Source of the DNA: SAR92 clade bacterium
GTDB lineage: Bacteria; Pseudomonadota; Gammaproteobacteria; Pseudomonadales; Porticoccaceae
Direction: 5' to 3'
Assembly: GCA_018607525.1 (NCBI GenBank)
Contig: JABBBH010000016.1
Coordinates: 92,366-156,365, forward strand
Length of the DNA stretch: 64,000 nucleotides
Shown here: piece after piece, positions 43,603-56,739 of the stretch
Layout of the letters: every line of letters starts with the position of its first letter
Numbering within the stretch: position 1 is the stretch's first letter
The notes under the pieces: generated by a model
What the model saw: the letters and a program-made list of their open reading frames with translations, nothing else
The model's database searches: none
Told to the model about the DNA's origin: nothing
Position numbers and translations under genes: made by a program

Positions 43603-45513
43603 CTAAAGATCCTCTACAGGACCCCCAATATTTGGGTCTTTTGGCGCCTGCTTTGATTTGGCTGAACCACCCGATGACCCTGAATCATTGTCTTCCCATT
43701 GATGCGGTGGACGAACCTTACGTCTCGCCATTAAGTCATCTACCTGATCTGCATCAATCGTCTCATATTCCATTAGCGCATCTTTCATGGCCTCTAAAAT
43801 ATCACGATTATCTTCGAGTAATTTTTGCGCGGTACTGTAAGCATTATTAAGAATATCGCGCACTTCTTGATCAATTTCTCTTGAGGTATCTTCAGAGTAA
43901 TGGGTATTACCCCCACCCAGACCTTGAGATTCATCTTCTCCGTACAGAATTGGGCCCATTTTTTCCGTGAGACCCCATTTGGTCACCATATTTCTGGCCA
44001 ACTGGGTTGCTCGCTCAATATCATTAGAAGCCCCAGTGGTTACACCATCAATACCACCAATCATTTCTTCGGCAATTCGACCGCCAAATAAGCTACACAA
44101 CATACTTATGAGCTGGCGACGGCTTGAGCTGTATTTATCCTCCTCGGGTAAATACTGTGTCACGCCCAAGGCACGACCACGCGGAATAATTGACACCTTG
44201 TGGACTGGATCATGCTCTGGAACCAGTCGACCAATAATGGCATGACCGGCTTCATGGTAGGCAGTATTCATTTTTTCTTTCTGGGACATCACCATAGAAC
44301 GTCTTTCGGCGCCCATCATGATTTTGTCACGGGCTTTTTCAAACTCTTCCATAGTCACTAGACGACGGTTGGCACGAGCAGAAAATAATGCAGCTTCATT
44401 CACTAAGTTGGCGAGATCAGCACCAGAGAAACCTGGGGTCCCTCGCGCTAGAATGCCGAGATCAATGGCTTCATCAAGAGGTACTTTACGTGCATGTACT
44501 TTGAGAATTTGCTCACGACCACGAATATCAGGAAGGCTAACGTATACCTGACGATCAAAGCGTCCGGGACGTAATAGGGCTTTATCCAAAACATCTGGAC
44601 GGTTAGTTGCGGCAATAACAATCACACCCTCATTACCTTCGAAGCCATCCATTTCGACCAGTAACTGATTTAATGTTTGTTCGCGTTCGTCATTACCGCC
44701 ACCATAGCCACCGCCACGATGCCGGCCTACAGCGTCAATTTCATCAATGAAGATAATGCAGGGCGACTGTTTTTTAGCCTGCTCGAACATATCGCGAACC
44801 CGCGAAGCACCTACACCCACAAACATTTCCACGAAATCCGAGCCCGAAATCGAGAAGAAAGGCACCTTGGCCTCACCGGCAATGGCTTTGGCTAATAATG
44901 TTTTACCTGTGCCCGGAGGGCCCACCATTAAAACACCTTTAGGGATACGGCCACCAAGTCGCTGGAACTTGCTTGGATCGCTTAAAAACTCGACCAGCTC
45001 ACTGACATCTTCTTTGGCTTCATCCACACCAGCCACATCAGAAAAGGTAGTTTTTATTTGATCGCCGGTGAGTAATTTAGCCTTGCTTTTACCGAAACTC
45101 ATTGGGCCGCCACGGCCACCGCCGCCGCCTTGCATCTGACGCATAAAGAACATGAAGATTGCAAGAATCAACAGAATAGGAAATGCCGCTATTAGTAGCT
45201 GAGAGAAAACACTGGGGGTTTCTGGCATTTCACCGATAATTTGCACATTGTGGTTGACCAGATCCTTAATAAGTCCATCATCTTTAATAGCAGGAGGAAT
45301 CACAGTAGTGAATTGGCTACCGTCCACGCGCTTGCCTTCGATGGTTAAACCGTTATTGACCACACTGGCCACGCGATCAGTTTGCACCTCAAGAATAAAT
45401 TCTGAATAACTGAGATTATTCACCTCAGTTTTAGGTGTAAAACTATTGAAAACTGACATTAAAATACCTGCCAGTACGATCCAAATTACTATATTTTTCA
45501 CAAAATCATTCAA
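43603..45513 (-). CDS. ftsH: ATP-dependent zinc metalloprotease FtsH
   Basis: [44 protein letters not shown]. Confidence 0.99.
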   Translation of the reverse strand: MNDFVKNIVIWIVLAGILMSVFNSFTPKTEVNNLSYSEFILEVQTDRVASVVNNGLTIEGKRVDGSQFTTVIPPAIKDDGLIKDLVNHNVQIIGEMPETPSVFSQLLIAAFPILLILAIFMFFMRQMQGGGGGRGGPMSFGKSKAKLLTGDQIKTTFSDVAGVDEAKEDVSELVEFLSDPSKFQRLGGRIPKGVLMVGPPGTGKTLLAKAIAGEAKVPFFSISGSDFVEMFVGVGASRVRDMFEQAKKQSPCIIFIDEIDAVGRHRGGGYGGGNDEREQTLNQLLVEMDGFEGNEGVIVIAATNRPDVLDKALLRPGRFDRQVYVSLPDIRGREQILKVHARKVPLDEAIDLGILARGTPGFSGADLANLVNEAALFSARANRRLVTMEEFEKARDKIMMGAERRSMVMSQKEKMNTAYHEAGHAIIGRLVPEHDPVHKVSIIPRGRALGVTQYLPEEDKYSSSRRQLISMLCSLFGGRIAEEMIGGIDGVTTGASNDIERATQLARNMVTKWGLTEKMGPILYGEDESQGLGGGNTHYSEDTSREIDQEVRDILNNAYSTAQKLLEDNRDILEAMKDALMEYETIDADQVDDLMARRKVRPPHQWEDNDSGSSGGSAKSKQAPKDPNIGGPVEDL

Positions 45514-45526
45514 ACCATGATCCTCA

Positions 45527-46147
45527 TCAGTTTTTCTTTAGACCCTTTGCGACTAAGTAGACCTCTCGGGACTTTGAACGCGATGCATCGGGCTTTTTTA
45601 GGCTCACAACATTAAACACTGTTCTAGTATTACGCACAAATTCGTCAAATCCCTCACCTTGGAACAATTTTGCTATAAATATTCCATCGTCGGTCATTAC
45701 CTGTCGCACTAAATCAACAGCTAATTCAGCTAAATAAATCATTGCAGGCTGATCAACTGCCTTCATACCTGTTAAGTTGGGGGCCATATCTGAAATTACA
45801 AGGTCTACAGGACGATTTCCTATCTCACCGAGTAATTGATTGAGAATTTTTTCTTCCGTAAAGTCGCCCTGAATAAAGCTCACACCGGCTACAGGATCCA
45901 TGGGTAGTATATCTACTGCTACAACACAGCCCTTATGACCTACTAATTTTGTAGCAACCTGAGACCAGCCGCCAGGCGCAGAGCCTAAATCAACTACCAC
46001 CATACCGGGCTTTATATAGCGCCCTTTTTCTACAATTTCTAGAAGTTTATAGCTCGCTCTCGAACGATAACCGTCGAGTTGAGATTGCTTTACATAGGGA
46101 TCTTTTACATGTTGTTTGATCCAAGTACGATTTTTTGATTTCGCCAT
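45527..46147 (-). CDS. rlmE: 23S rRNA (uridine2552-2'-O)-methyltransferase
   Basis: [54 protein letters not shown]. Confidence 0.97.
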   Translation of the reverse strand: MAKSKNRTWIKQHVKDPYVKQSQLDGYRSRASYKLLEIVEKGRYIKPGMVVVDLGSAPGGWSQVATKLVGHKGCVVAVDILPMDPVAGVSFIQGDFTEEKILNQLLGEIGNRPVDLVISDMAPNLTGMKAVDQPAMIYLAELAVDLVRQVMTDDGIFIAKLFQGEGFDEFVRNTRTVFNVVSLKKPDASRSKSREVYLVAKGLKKN

Positions 46148-46196
46148 AAACTGATTTTCGGTAAAATAGAGTCTTAATTAATTTGAGCATTGTACT

Positions 46197-46502
46197 ATGA
46201 CAACTTCCTCCGCGGATAAGAAATATTTACGCGCCCTTGGGCATCAACTAAAACCTGTGGTTACTGTAGCTGGAAATGGCTTATCAGAAAACGTGATTAC
46301 AGAAATTGATCGCGCGCTTAGCGATCATGAATTAATAAAAATTAAACTCGCGGTAGGTGATCGAGAGGCTAAAAAGACCGTTATTACAGATTTGTGTACA
46401 CAGACTAAGTCTCAACTTATTCAGTCTATTGGTCATATGATCCTGTTATTTAGAAAAGCGGATAAACCGAACCCTAAGCTGTCTAATCTGCTAAGAAAGT
46501 AG
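46197..46502 (+). CDS. yhbY: YhbY-family CRM-domain RNA-binding protein
   Basis: KKYLRALGHQLKPVVTVAGNGLSENVITEIDRALSDHELIKIKL; divergent from rlmE. Confidence 0.95.
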   Translation: MTTSSADKKYLRALGHQLKPVVTVAGNGLSENVITEIDRALSDHELIKIKLAVGDREAKKTVITDLCTQTKSQLIQSIGHMILLFRKADKPNPKLSNLLRK

Positions 46503-46609
46503 TAGTTTGGTATTAGCACTAACTTATTCTTGACCCTGAGTCATTAATGCATCTTTAATAGTGAGTCAAAAGGTTAGGCTAATAACAGCGTTTCGCTAGG
46601 GAGGGTTCT

Positions 46610-47746
46610 GTGGCAAGCAAACAAGTTCTATCTAAGATGATTGATTTTGTCTGGCTTCCTGTAGTCACGGGATTGGCGGTTGCAGCCCTGCTGTTATTAT
46701 TCTTGCCTGAGTTACGCAGTTTTGGCGGCCCAACCTCGCAGATGGGTAATTTTTCTACCGCAGAATGGCTTGGCCCTGTGTCATACTCTAATGCTGTGAA
46801 AAAAGCAGCGCCATCGGTGGTTAATATTTACACCAAAACCACTGTCAAACGAAGTAATCACCTTCCCTTAAAACACCCATTTTTCAAGCGCCTTAAAAAA
46901 CAGCAATCAGACCGAGTGCAAGGCTCTTTGGGCTCGGGAGTGATTATGGACAGTGCTGGTTTTATCGTGACCAGCCTCCATGTTGTAGACAGCGTCGATG
47001 AAATCTTAATTCTTCTTTATGATGGCAGGGAATTACCCGCCACCATGGTGGGCACTGATCCTGAAACTGACCTTGCTGTGCTAAAAATTGATGCTGAAAG
47101 CCTACAAAATATTAGCGTCGGAAACCCTGACCAAATTGAAATTGGTGATGTTGTTTTAGCTATCGGCAATCCCTTTGGCATGGGCCAGACTGTCACCCAA
47201 GGCATCATCAGTGCCACTCAGCGCAACGGTCTCAATTTAACTATTTTAGAAAATTATATCCAAACCGATGCGGATATTAATCCCGGGAATTCTGGCGGTG
47301 CACTGATCGATGCGAGGGGCAACTTGCTAGGTATCAATACTGCGGTGTTAAACAATGAAAACTCTGAGGGTATTGGTTTTGCTATTCCTGCCAATGAAGT
47401 GCAGAAAGTGTTAACCCATATTATCGATCATGGTCGAGTTATTCGAGGCTGGCTGGGCGTAGAGGCGATTGACATTACTCCGGCTGTAGCCACTCAGCTG
47501 TCATTGAATTTTACCACGGGACTATTAGTCACTGCGGTTGTTAAAGAGGGGCCAACCCATATTGCAGGTGTATTGCCTGGTGATATTGTCACCTCAATTG
47601 ACGGGATCTCAGTGACCGATCGCCATCGCAGCATTAATCAAATAACCGAAATATTTCCCGGGCAACCCATAGCCCTCGTCATAAAACGCGGTACAGAGTT
47701 TTTGGAAATTACAGCCACTGCCGGCGAGCGACCACCGTTAAATTAA
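46610..47746 (+). CDS. DegS/AlgW-type periplasmic serine endoprotease (trypsin + PDZ)
   Basis: GSGVIMDSAGFIVTSLHVV; DPETDLAVLKI; DADINPGNSGGALID; C-terminal PDZ; GTG start after AGGGAGG. Confidence 0.92.
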   Translation: MASKQVLSKMIDFVWLPVVTGLAVAALLLLFLPELRSFGGPTSQMGNFSTAEWLGPVSYSNAVKKAAPSVVNIYTKTTVKRSNHLPLKHPFFKRLKKQQSDRVQGSLGSGVIMDSAGFIVTSLHVVDSVDEILILLYDGRELPATMVGTDPETDLAVLKIDAESLQNISVGNPDQIEIGDVVLAIGNPFGMGQTVTQGIISATQRNGLNLTILENYIQTDADINPGNSGGALIDARGNLLGINTAVLNNENSEGIGFAIPANEVQKVLTHIIDHGRVIRGWLGVEAIDITPAVATQLSLNFTTGLLVTAVVKEGPTHIAGVLPGDIVTSIDGISVTDRHRSINQITEIFPGQPIALVIKRGTEFLEITATAGERPPLN

Positions 47747-47748
47747 AC

Positions 47749-48810
47749 CTAAAGAATCTTCTGCAAATTATCAATTAACAGATTATTTTGATGTTCTGTA
47801 CCTATAGTCACTCTGAGATATTGATCAATTCTTGGTTTTGAGAAGTGACGGACGATAATACCCTGTTCTCGCAACAGCAGAGCTAGATCTTCAGCTGACT
47901 TCTGTCTGTGGCGGGCTAAAACGAAGTTTGCTGTGGAGGGTAATACATCAAAATTCATGGTTTCTAGTTGGCTTGTGACACGCTCACGCTCAGATATTAC
48001 TTTTTGACGGCTATCTTCAAAGTGCGCTTTGTCGTCAAACGCAGCAACCGCTGCTGCAACTTGCAGATGTCCTAGTGGATAGGAATTAAAGCTATTTTTA
48101 ATTCGATTAAGCCCCTCGATCAGATGCTGAGACCCAAGTGCGTAACCCACTCGCATGCCTGCTAGGGAACGTGATTTTGACATAGTCTGAACCACCAGCA
48201 GGTTTTCATATTGATTAATCAGTGCCGCAGCAGTTTGACCACCAAAATCAATGTAGGCTTCATCCACCACTACCACCGAATCTGTATTTTTCTCTAAGAG
48301 CTGCTCAATACGCTCTAACCCGAGCAGCATGCCCGTAGGCGCATTGGGGTTAGGAAAAATAATACCCCCATTAGGTTGCTGATAATTTTCTACATTAATA
48401 GAAAAATCTTTTTCTAGGGGTATTTTTTTATAGTCAATAGCATACAACTGGCAAAAAACGGGATAAAAGCTATAGCTAATATCTGGGAATAATAGAGGGC
48501 CTTTTTGACCATGATTTAGTAAGCCATTAAATACATGTGCCAACACCTCGTCAGATCCATTGCCCACAAAAACCTGTGATGCAATTAAATTAAAATTATC
48601 TGCAATTTTTTGCTTAAGGTCTTCAGACTCAGGGGGTGGATACAGTCGTAAACGATCATCTGCCGCTGCAGTTATCGCTTTGATAACTGATGGCGATGGC
48701 CCATAGGGGTTTTCATTGGTATTTAATTTGGTGATATTACTTATCTGCGGCTGCTCACCCGGACTATAGGGTTCGAGATCTTTTACAAAGTCACTCCAGT
48801 AGCTGCTCAT
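47749..48810 (-). CDS. hisC: Histidinol-phosphate aminotransferase
   Basis: KLNTNENPYGPSP; VVVDEAYIDFGG; TMSKSRSLAGMRVGYALG. Confidence 0.97.
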   Translation of the reverse strand: MSSYWSDFVKDLEPYSPGEQPQISNITKLNTNENPYGPSPSVIKAITAAADDRLRLYPPPESEDLKQKIADNFNLIASQVFVGNGSDEVLAHVFNGLLNHGQKGPLLFPDISYSFYPVFCQLYAIDYKKIPLEKDFSINVENYQQPNGGIIFPNPNAPTGMLLGLERIEQLLEKNTDSVVVVDEAYIDFGGQTAAALINQYENLLVVQTMSKSRSLAGMRVGYALGSQHLIEGLNRIKNSFNSYPLGHLQVAAAVAAFDDKAHFEDSRQKVISERERVTSQLETMNFDVLPSTANFVLARHRQKSAEDLALLLREQGIIVRHFSKPRIDQYLRVTIGTEHQNNLLIDNLQKIL

Positions 48811-48828
48811 AGTAATGGCCCTAAGCGG

Positions 48829-50136
48829 TTATTTTTTAATTCGGTATTCTGCCGATCGGGCGTGGGCTGTTAGTGCCTCACCTCTACCCAAAACGGAAGC
48901 AATTTTTCCTAATTCTGACGCGCCCTCAGGCGAGCAATGAATCAGTGATGTGCGTTTCTGAAAATCATACACACTTAATGGCGATGAAAATCGAGCAGTG
49001 GCAGATGTTGGTAATACATGACTGGGGCCCGCCGAATAATCTCCTAAGGCCTCAGCTGTATAGCGTCCCATAAAAATAGCACCTGCATGACGCAGATCTG
49101 AAAGCCATAATTCAGGGTCTTCAACCGATAGCTCTAAGTGCTCTGGCGCAATGCGATTACTCAACATCACGGCTTCTTTTTGATCAGCCACTTCAATCAA
49201 TGCACCACGATTAGCTAATGATTCGGCAATAATGTCTTTGCGCTCCATATCTGGCAACAGCTTTGCGATACTTTGATATACCGCATCTAAATGCTTTTTG
49301 TCCCAGCTAAGTAAAATCGCCTGAGCATTCTCATCGTGTTCGGCCTGAGAGAAAAGATCCATAGCGATCCAATCTGGATCTGTTTTGCCATCACATATAA
49401 TGAGAATTTCTGTCGGACCCGCCACCATATCCAGACCCACAGCACCAAACACCATTCGCTTGGCTGTAGCGACATAAATATTGCCCGGCCCAACAATCTT
49501 ATCCACCTGAGGGATAGTTTCTGTTCCATAGGCCATAGCGGCCACTGCCTGAGCGCCGCCAATGGTAAAAACTTTATCAACCCCAGCAATAGCGGCTGCA
49601 GCAAGCACAATGGGGCTTAACTCATCCTCTGGTGCTGGCACTGCCATAATAATTTCTTCTACACCGGCAATTTTTGCGGGTATACAGCTCATCAGAACAG
49701 AAGAGGGATAGCTGGCTTTACCGCCAGGAACATACAGCCCTACTCTGTCTAGGGGTGTGACTCGCTGGCCTAAAATTGTGCCGTCAGACTCTTGATACTG
49801 CCATGACTCATGGGACTGATGTCTGTGGTATTCAGTAATCCTTTCTGCCGCGGCTTCAAGCGCTTCACGAGTTTCAGTGTCGATTGATTCTAGGGCTTGC
49901 TGGATTTCTTCGGAGGACACGCAAAAGTCTTCTGCGGCTTTTAATGTACGACGATCAAATTGATTGCTGCATTCAACTAGAGCCTGATCACCCTTGGATC
50001 TTACCTGCTGAATAATATCTGCTACGCGGGATTCTACAGTTTCATCAGAAACAGTATTCCAAGCCACTAGCTTATCTAAAGTAGGAATAAAGTCGCCGTC
50101 AGACGTGGCTAGCCTTTTGATCAAAGGTTTACTCAT
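48829..50136 (-). CDS. hisD: Histidinol dehydrogenase
   Basis: [71 protein letters not shown]. Confidence 0.98.
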   Translation of the reverse strand: MSKPLIKRLATSDGDFIPTLDKLVAWNTVSDETVESRVADIIQQVRSKGDQALVECSNQFDRRTLKAAEDFCVSSEEIQQALESIDTETREALEAAAERITEYHRHQSHESWQYQESDGTILGQRVTPLDRVGLYVPGGKASYPSSVLMSCIPAKIAGVEEIIMAVPAPEDELSPIVLAAAAIAGVDKVFTIGGAQAVAAMAYGTETIPQVDKIVGPGNIYVATAKRMVFGAVGLDMVAGPTEILIICDGKTDPDWIAMDLFSQAEHDENAQAILLSWDKKHLDAVYQSIAKLLPDMERKDIIAESLANRGALIEVADQKEAVMLSNRIAPEHLELSVEDPELWLSDLRHAGAIFMGRYTAEALGDYSAGPSHVLPTSATARFSSPLSVYDFQKRTSLIHCSPEGASELGKIASVLGRGEALTAHARSAEYRIKK

Positions 50137-50138
50137 GA

Positions 50139-50768
50139 TTATGAACTCACTGCCGCTTCTAATGCCGATAAAATACCTTTAATTTCTGGGAATTTTGTCT
50201 TCATTGAAGCCTTATTAACAATGACTCTTGAACTGATTTCGGTAATCATTTCTCGCGCCTCAAGTCCATTGGCCTTGAGGGTATTTCCTGTGTCCACAAT
50301 ATCGACAATTTCATCGGCTAAATCCATGATTGGTGCAAGCTCCATAGCACCATACAGTTTAATCAGATCAATTTGTCTGCCTTGCTGGGCATAATATTCT
50401 CGTGCCACTTTGGTATATTTGGTGGCCACACGAAGTTTTCCATCAGCGGGCTGATAGCCCACCGGGGCAGCTGTCATTAACCTGCATCGCGCGATACCTA
50501 GATCTAGCGGCTCGTAATAACCATCACCTTGATGTTCTAGTAATCCATCTTTACCTGCAATACCTATATCCGCCTTACCAAACTGTACATAGGTGGGCAC
50601 ATCAGAGCCCCTGAGTATCAGAATTCTGATATTTTCTTGATTGGTTGGAAATAGTAGCTTGCGGCTAGTGAATACATCGTCCACAGGCTCAAGACCGATT
50701 TTTTTCAAAAGCGGGAGAGTCTCTTTCAAAATGCGACCCTTTGTAAGGGCAATGGTAATTTGCGTCAT
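50139..50768 (-). CDS. hisG: ATP phosphoribosyltransferase (short form)
   Basis: [41 protein letters not shown]. Confidence 0.98.
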   Translation of the reverse strand: MTQITIALTKGRILKETLPLLKKIGLEPVDDVFTSRKLLFPTNQENIRILILRGSDVPTYVQFGKADIGIAGKDGLLEHQGDGYYEPLDLGIARCRLMTAAPVGYQPADGKLRVATKYTKVAREYYAQQGRQIDLIKLYGAMELAPIMDLADEIVDIVDTGNTLKANGLEAREMITEISSRVIVNKASMKTKFPEIKGILSALEAAVSS

Positions 50769-50791
50769 AGGTCTTAACTATCTCGTATTTA

Positions 50792-52314
<1,523 letters not shown>

Positions 52315-52337
52315 TGAGTTATTCCCTATGCTTCGAA

Positions 52338-52958
52338 TTAATCTATGTCTGATGTCCAACCAGTGATCACTGTATCTATGTCACCCGATGATTTTTGTGC
52401 TGCCTGAAGAAATTGATTGCGAAAAATGTCACGTAAATTAATCCCACTAATCGACATATTAATCACCATCCATTCGCCCGTCTTTTTACGCGCCATGGAA
52501 TACTTTAAGGAGAACACATTGCCCGAACTGCGAATTTCTTGCTTTACTACAAGCGTTCTTTGACCGTTTTTTAATGGCTTTTGTTCCACTAATACAATTT
52601 TTTGATCTTTATAGTTAATCAGCCCGCGACTGTAGGTTTCAATTAACCCCTGACGAAAAATTTGCGCAAAAAGTGCAGTTTGCTGTTGTGTTGCCATCGC
52701 CTTGTATGGCCCCATGACTTTTTTAGCGATATAGCGAAAGTCCACCAAGCCATCCATCAACCCTGAAATGGCTTCGAAATACTGCTTTTCATTTTTGGGA
52801 TAATCTTTTTGATGAGCGCCAATAATCCCAACCAACTGCTGAGAGACAGCTTCAATTTTTTGATAGGGGTCCTCGATATTTTGCGAAAGGCTTGGCATAG
52901 CAAGCAATAGCAGAATCAGCGCAAAAAAAATGCGGCGGCTATATTTGAAAAAGTTCAT
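52338..52958 (-). CDS. mlaC: Phospholipid-transport periplasmic component MlaC (Ttg2D family)
   Basis: Signal peptide; FRYIAKKVMGPYKAMATQQQTALFAQIFRQGLIETYSRGLINY; EWMVINMSISGINLRDIFRNQFLQAAQ. Confidence 0.92.
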   Translation of the reverse strand: MNFFKYSRRIFFALILLLLAMPSLSQNIEDPYQKIEAVSQQLVGIIGAHQKDYPKNEKQYFEAISGLMDGLVDFRYIAKKVMGPYKAMATQQQTALFAQIFRQGLIETYSRGLINYKDQKIVLVEQKPLKNGQRTLVVKQEIRSSGNVFSLKYSMARKKTGEWMVINMSISGINLRDIFRNQFLQAAQKSSGDIDTVITGWTSDID

Positions 52959-53085
52959 TCATCTTATCCGTTTTAAAGCAAAATTGAGCAGGCTTATGTT
53001 AAATTTTCTACTGACATCTTGGATCGCGCACTATACCATTCTCAACCTATTGAATAAACAATGCAAAAAGCATACTGGCCAGTTA

Positions 53086-54066
53086 ATGATGACATTATTT
53101 TTACCACTAGGCGCACTTATTTTAGGCATGCTTGGTCTTGTTTGGGGTGCAGATAGATTTGTGTCTGGAAGTTCAAGTATCGCGCGCTCTATTGGCGTTT
53201 CGTCGCTAGTGATTGGCTTAACCATTGTTTCTATAGGCACTTCCGCACCAGAAATTATCGTTTCTCTTAATGCTGCGCTGCGTGAATCCACTGAACTTGC
53301 GGTAGGTAATGCCCTGGGGTCAAACCTAGCCAATATGGGGTTAGTGCTTGGCGCTACACTCCTTATTGCATCGATCCCTGTGAAAAAAGACCTACTTCGA
53401 GAAGAGGGCTTAATACTTTTAATCGTCACTGGGCTTGCTGGCCTGTGCCTGTATAACAACTATCTCGGACGATTTGAAAGCATTTTTCTTATTTTCTTGA
53501 CAGCACCACTGCTGATTTTTGCTATTAAATACTATCGATCTAAACCTAATAAAACAGATAAAAGTATTGATAATGCAGAAACAATATCCAAAAAACAGGC
53601 GTTTTTTAGCTTTATTATCGGTTTGGCTGTGCTGTTGGGTGGTGCAGAACTTACTGTCTGGAGCGCTAAGTCTATTGCTATTTCCATGGGCATCAGTGAA
53701 TTAGTGATTGGCTTAACCATAGTCGCTATTGGCACTAGCTTACCTGAACTTGCGGCCTCCGTGGTTAGCGCACTGCGTGGTCATCATGATATTGCCGTAG
53801 GTAATATCATTGGCTCTAACCTATTTAACATTTTATTGGTTATGGGCGCAGCGGGCGCTATATCACCTATTGAATTAAGCGCTTTTGTATTTAGTCGAGA
53901 CTATATTGCAATGGCATTGATGACCTTACTGGTGCTCGCGCTCATCGTTCTGGCTTTACGTTCTCGTCCAGACGATGCTCAGCTTTCTAGAAAAGCTGGC
54001 ATCATTCTTTTAAGTGCCTATGTGTTGTATTACATTGTCTTGTGGTTATCTAGCAAGGGCGCCTGA
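53086..54066 (+). CDS. Calcium/sodium antiporter, YrbG-like
   Basis: Two homologous repeats: GLTIVSIGTSAPEIIVSLNAALR...VGNALGSNLANMGLVLG and GLTIVAIGTSLPELAASVVSALRG...VGNIIGSNLFNILLVMG. Confidence 0.93.
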   Translation: MMTLFLPLGALILGMLGLVWGADRFVSGSSSIARSIGVSSLVIGLTIVSIGTSAPEIIVSLNAALRESTELAVGNALGSNLANMGLVLGATLLIASIPVKKDLLREEGLILLIVTGLAGLCLYNNYLGRFESIFLIFLTAPLLIFAIKYYRSKPNKTDKSIDNAETISKKQAFFSFIIGLAVLLGGAELTVWSAKSIAISMGISELVIGLTIVAIGTSLPELAASVVSALRGHHDIAVGNIIGSNLFNILLVMGAAGAISPIELSAFVFSRDYIAMALMTLLVLALIVLALRSRPDDAQLSRKAGIILLSAYVLYYIVLWLSSKGA

Positions 54067-54133
54067 CTCTGGACACCAAACCAAGCTTTTGCTCTATAAT
54101 GGGCAACTAATGCACAAAAAATAGTTAATCATT

Positions 54134-55105
54134 ATGTCAAACCAACAGTTTATTTCATCAGGACAGCGCACTGTGGCCATGGAGACTCAGGCAGTAAATG
54201 ATCTCCATGATAGAGTTGATGGGTCATTTGTTATCGCCTGTGAAACCCTATTGGCCTGCGAAGGTCGAGTTATTGTTACTGGCATGGGAAAATCTGGCCA
54301 TATTGGTAATAAAATTGCTGCCACCTTGGCGAGTACGGGTACACCTGCATTCTTTGTCCACCCGGGGGAAGCCAGTCATGGCGATCTGGGTATGATTACT
54401 AAAAACGATGTGGTTCTTGCACTTTCTAATTCTGGTAACACTGCCGAAGTAATCACCCTTTTACCGCTCATAAAGCGTCTTGGCATTCCATTGGTTAGCA
54501 TGACTGGAGATACAAATTCAGCCCTAGCGCAAGCAGCTGTTGCAAATCTTGATGTGGGTATTGCCGAAGAAGCCTGCCCCTTAAACCTAGCACCAACCAC
54601 CAGTACCACGGTAACACTTGTTATGGGTGACGCACTGGCTATTGCCTTACTTGAATCTCGTGGTTTCAGCGCTGAAGATTTTGCCTTTTCGCATCCAGGT
54701 GGCGCTCTTGGAAGAAAACTTTTATTGCGGGTTAGCGATATCATGCACGCCGATAACGAGGTGCCGCGAGTAACCCCAGAAACTCCTTTGCACAACGCTC
54801 TGTTAGAAATGACCGAAAAAGGGTTTGGGATGACCACCATAACCAATACTCAAGGGGAATTATTGGGCGTCTTCACTGATGGAGATTTAAGAAGAATTAT
54901 TGATTCTAAAGCTGACCTTAGCTCCGTCAATATGAGTCAGGTAATGACTGAAAACCCGAAAACAGTTAACCATGATATGCTCGCAGCAGAAGCATTGACT
55001 ATAATGGAAAAGGCGAGTATCACTGCTGTTGTTGTGGAGGACACTAGCAATCACCCGATTGGCGTTCTGCACATGCATGATATTCTTCGAGCCGGAGTCA
55101 TATAA
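54134..55105 (+). CDS. kdsD: Arabinose-5-phosphate isomerase (SIS + CBS)
   Basis: VIVTGMGKSGHIGNKIAATLASTGTPAFFVHPGEASHGDLGMI; CBS pair. Confidence 0.97.
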   Translation: MSNQQFISSGQRTVAMETQAVNDLHDRVDGSFVIACETLLACEGRVIVTGMGKSGHIGNKIAATLASTGTPAFFVHPGEASHGDLGMITKNDVVLALSNSGNTAEVITLLPLIKRLGIPLVSMTGDTNSALAQAAVANLDVGIAEEACPLNLAPTTSTTVTLVMGDALAIALLESRGFSAEDFAFSHPGGALGRKLLLRVSDIMHADNEVPRVTPETPLHNALLEMTEKGFGMTTITNTQGELLGVFTDGDLRRIIDSKADLSSVNMSQVMTENPKTVNHDMLAAEALTIMEKASITAVVVEDTSNHPIGVLHMHDILRAGVI

Positions 55106-55641
55106 TGAAAGAGAATTATCCCTTAGCAGTTATAAAAGCTGCACAAAAAATTAGGCTGGTTTTGCTTGATGTGGATGGTGTACTCACTGATGGTAAGCTT
55201 TACTACGGCAACAGTGGTGAAGAACTAAAAGCCTTTGATATCCAGGATGGTTTGGGTATTAAACTGTTACAGCGTGGCGGAATTAAGGTAGGGATTATTA
55301 CCGGTCGCAGCTCAACGCTTTTAAAGCGGCGTGCTGAAGAGCTCGCTATAGAGCCGCTTGTTCAGGGGCGAGAAGATAAATTAACTGCGCTTAACGAACT
55401 CCTCGATAACATGGATGTCTCACTAGATGAAATCGCCTTTATGGGCGATGACCTTCCTGATCTGGCGGTCATTCGTCGGGTAGGCCTTGGCATTACACCT
55501 GCTAACGGAAATACCCAGCTCGTTAGCCAGGCACTTTGGCAGACCGTGAAAGTGGGTGGTAATGGCGCCGTTAGAGAGGCTGCAGAACTTATTCTTGAAG
55601 CTCAAGGAAAACTAAAGCCCTTGCTAGAAACCTATCAATGA
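55105..55641 (+). CDS. kdsC: 3-deoxy-D-manno-octulosonate 8-phosphate phosphatase
   Basis: LVLLDVDGVLTDGKLYYGNSGEELKAFDIQDGLGIKLLQRGGIKVGIITGR. Confidence 0.97.
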   Translation: MKENYPLAVIKAAQKIRLVLLDVDGVLTDGKLYYGNSGEELKAFDIQDGLGIKLLQRGGIKVGIITGRSSTLLKRRAEELAIEPLVQGREDKLTALNELLDNMDVSLDEIAFMGDDLPDLAVIRRVGLGITPANGNTQLVSQALWQTVKVGGNGAVREAAELILEAQGKLKPLLETYQ

Positions 55642-56207
55642 TTAAGCAGTTCTTTTTCATGGTATGTCTCATCTTGGTGACTGGTAGCATGCTGCTTATT
55701 TGGGACAGTCCACCTGAATCTTTTTTGCGCCCAGAGGCTAATATAGTGAATAGGCTGCCAAGCGCTGACACCTATATGACCAATATTGAAACACTTATAT
55801 TTTCATCTGATGGATCGAAAAAATACTCATTAAAAGCCTCTGAAATGTCTGTATTTTCCGATCAGGCAGAAGTAAGACTAACAAAACCTGAATTTATGGC
55901 CCTAGAAATTGGCAACCAACGCAGTGAAATCAATGTCTCTGCCAGCCAAGGGTTAATCACTAAAAGCTCTCAGGCTATCCAGTTTATGGGAGACGTGAAG
56001 GCAGACTGGCAAGCGCATAAAGGCGCGACCGTCTTGACTGCGGGAACATTGACTTATTTAGTTAAAGACGACAGTGCGTCAGCAGCCAATGGCATCCAAT
56101 TAAACACACCCAATAGCTCAATTAGTGGTGAGTCATTTACAGCTGATTTTCAAACTGAATTACTGAGAATTGAATCTGGGGTGCGAGCAACACATGATGC
56201 TATTTAA
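55638..56207 (+). CDS. lptC: LPS export protein LptC
   Basis: N-terminal TM then ...KPEFMALEI...INVSASQGLITKSSQAIQFMGDVKA; position between kdsC and lptA. Confidence 0.9.
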   Translation: MIKQFFFMVCLILVTGSMLLIWDSPPESFLRPEANIVNRLPSADTYMTNIETLIFSSDGSKKYSLKASEMSVFSDQAEVRLTKPEFMALEIGNQRSEINVSASQGLITKSSQAIQFMGDVKADWQAHKGATVLTAGTLTYLVKDDSASAANGIQLNTPNSSISGESFTADFQTELLRIESGVRATHDAI

Positions 56208-56739
56208 AGCTTTCTTGTCTTTTTGCCTTGCATGCTGCTTTTCAGTAAAGGCATTTAGCGCAGATGATGCTCAAGCTATATTCATAGAATCGGACGCTGC
56301 AGAAAGAAACGAAAAAACCGGCCTGACGCAATATATGGGTAATGTTTCAATCCGCCAAGGTTCGCTGGCAATTAATGCCAGTAAGGTCGAATTATTCTAT
56401 CAAGATGATCGTGTAAGTCGCATTCTTAGCACGGGAAATCCTGCAAGCTACCAGCAAAATAATCTCTCTGGGAAAATTTTGGCCCGCGCAGAAACCATTG
56501 AATTTTTACCTGAATTAGACGAAATTCAGCTTAAAACCAATGCCTCATTATCCAAAGATGGCACGCTTATCACAGGCGACAGTATCCATTATGATATTGC
56601 TAATGAAACATGGCGGGCAAAAGGGGACGATCGAAGCAATCAGAAGCGTATACAGCTTGTAATTCCCCCGCTTGAGAAGATTGATAAACCCTCTCCAGTT
56701 ATTATGGAAGACAAAGAGAATACGGAAAAATTAAAATGA
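56194..56739 (+). CDS. lptA: LPS transport periplasmic protein LptA
   Basis: Signal peptide; [42 protein letters not shown]; start moved to 56194. Confidence 0.93.
   Translation: MMLFKAFLSFCLACCFSVKAFSADDAQAIFIESDAAERNEKTGLTQYMGNVSIRQGSLAINASKVELFYQDDRVSRILSTGNPASYQQNNLSGKILARAETIEFLPELDEIQLKTNASLSKDGTLITGDSIHYDIANETWRAKGDDRSNQKRIQLVIPPLEKIDKPSPVIMEDKENTEKLK

Noticed and set aside
54376-54846. 156-aa minus-strand ORF inside kdsD
   Set aside because: Fully antisense to a well-conserved gene, with no recognisable motif; interpreted as a spurious frame.
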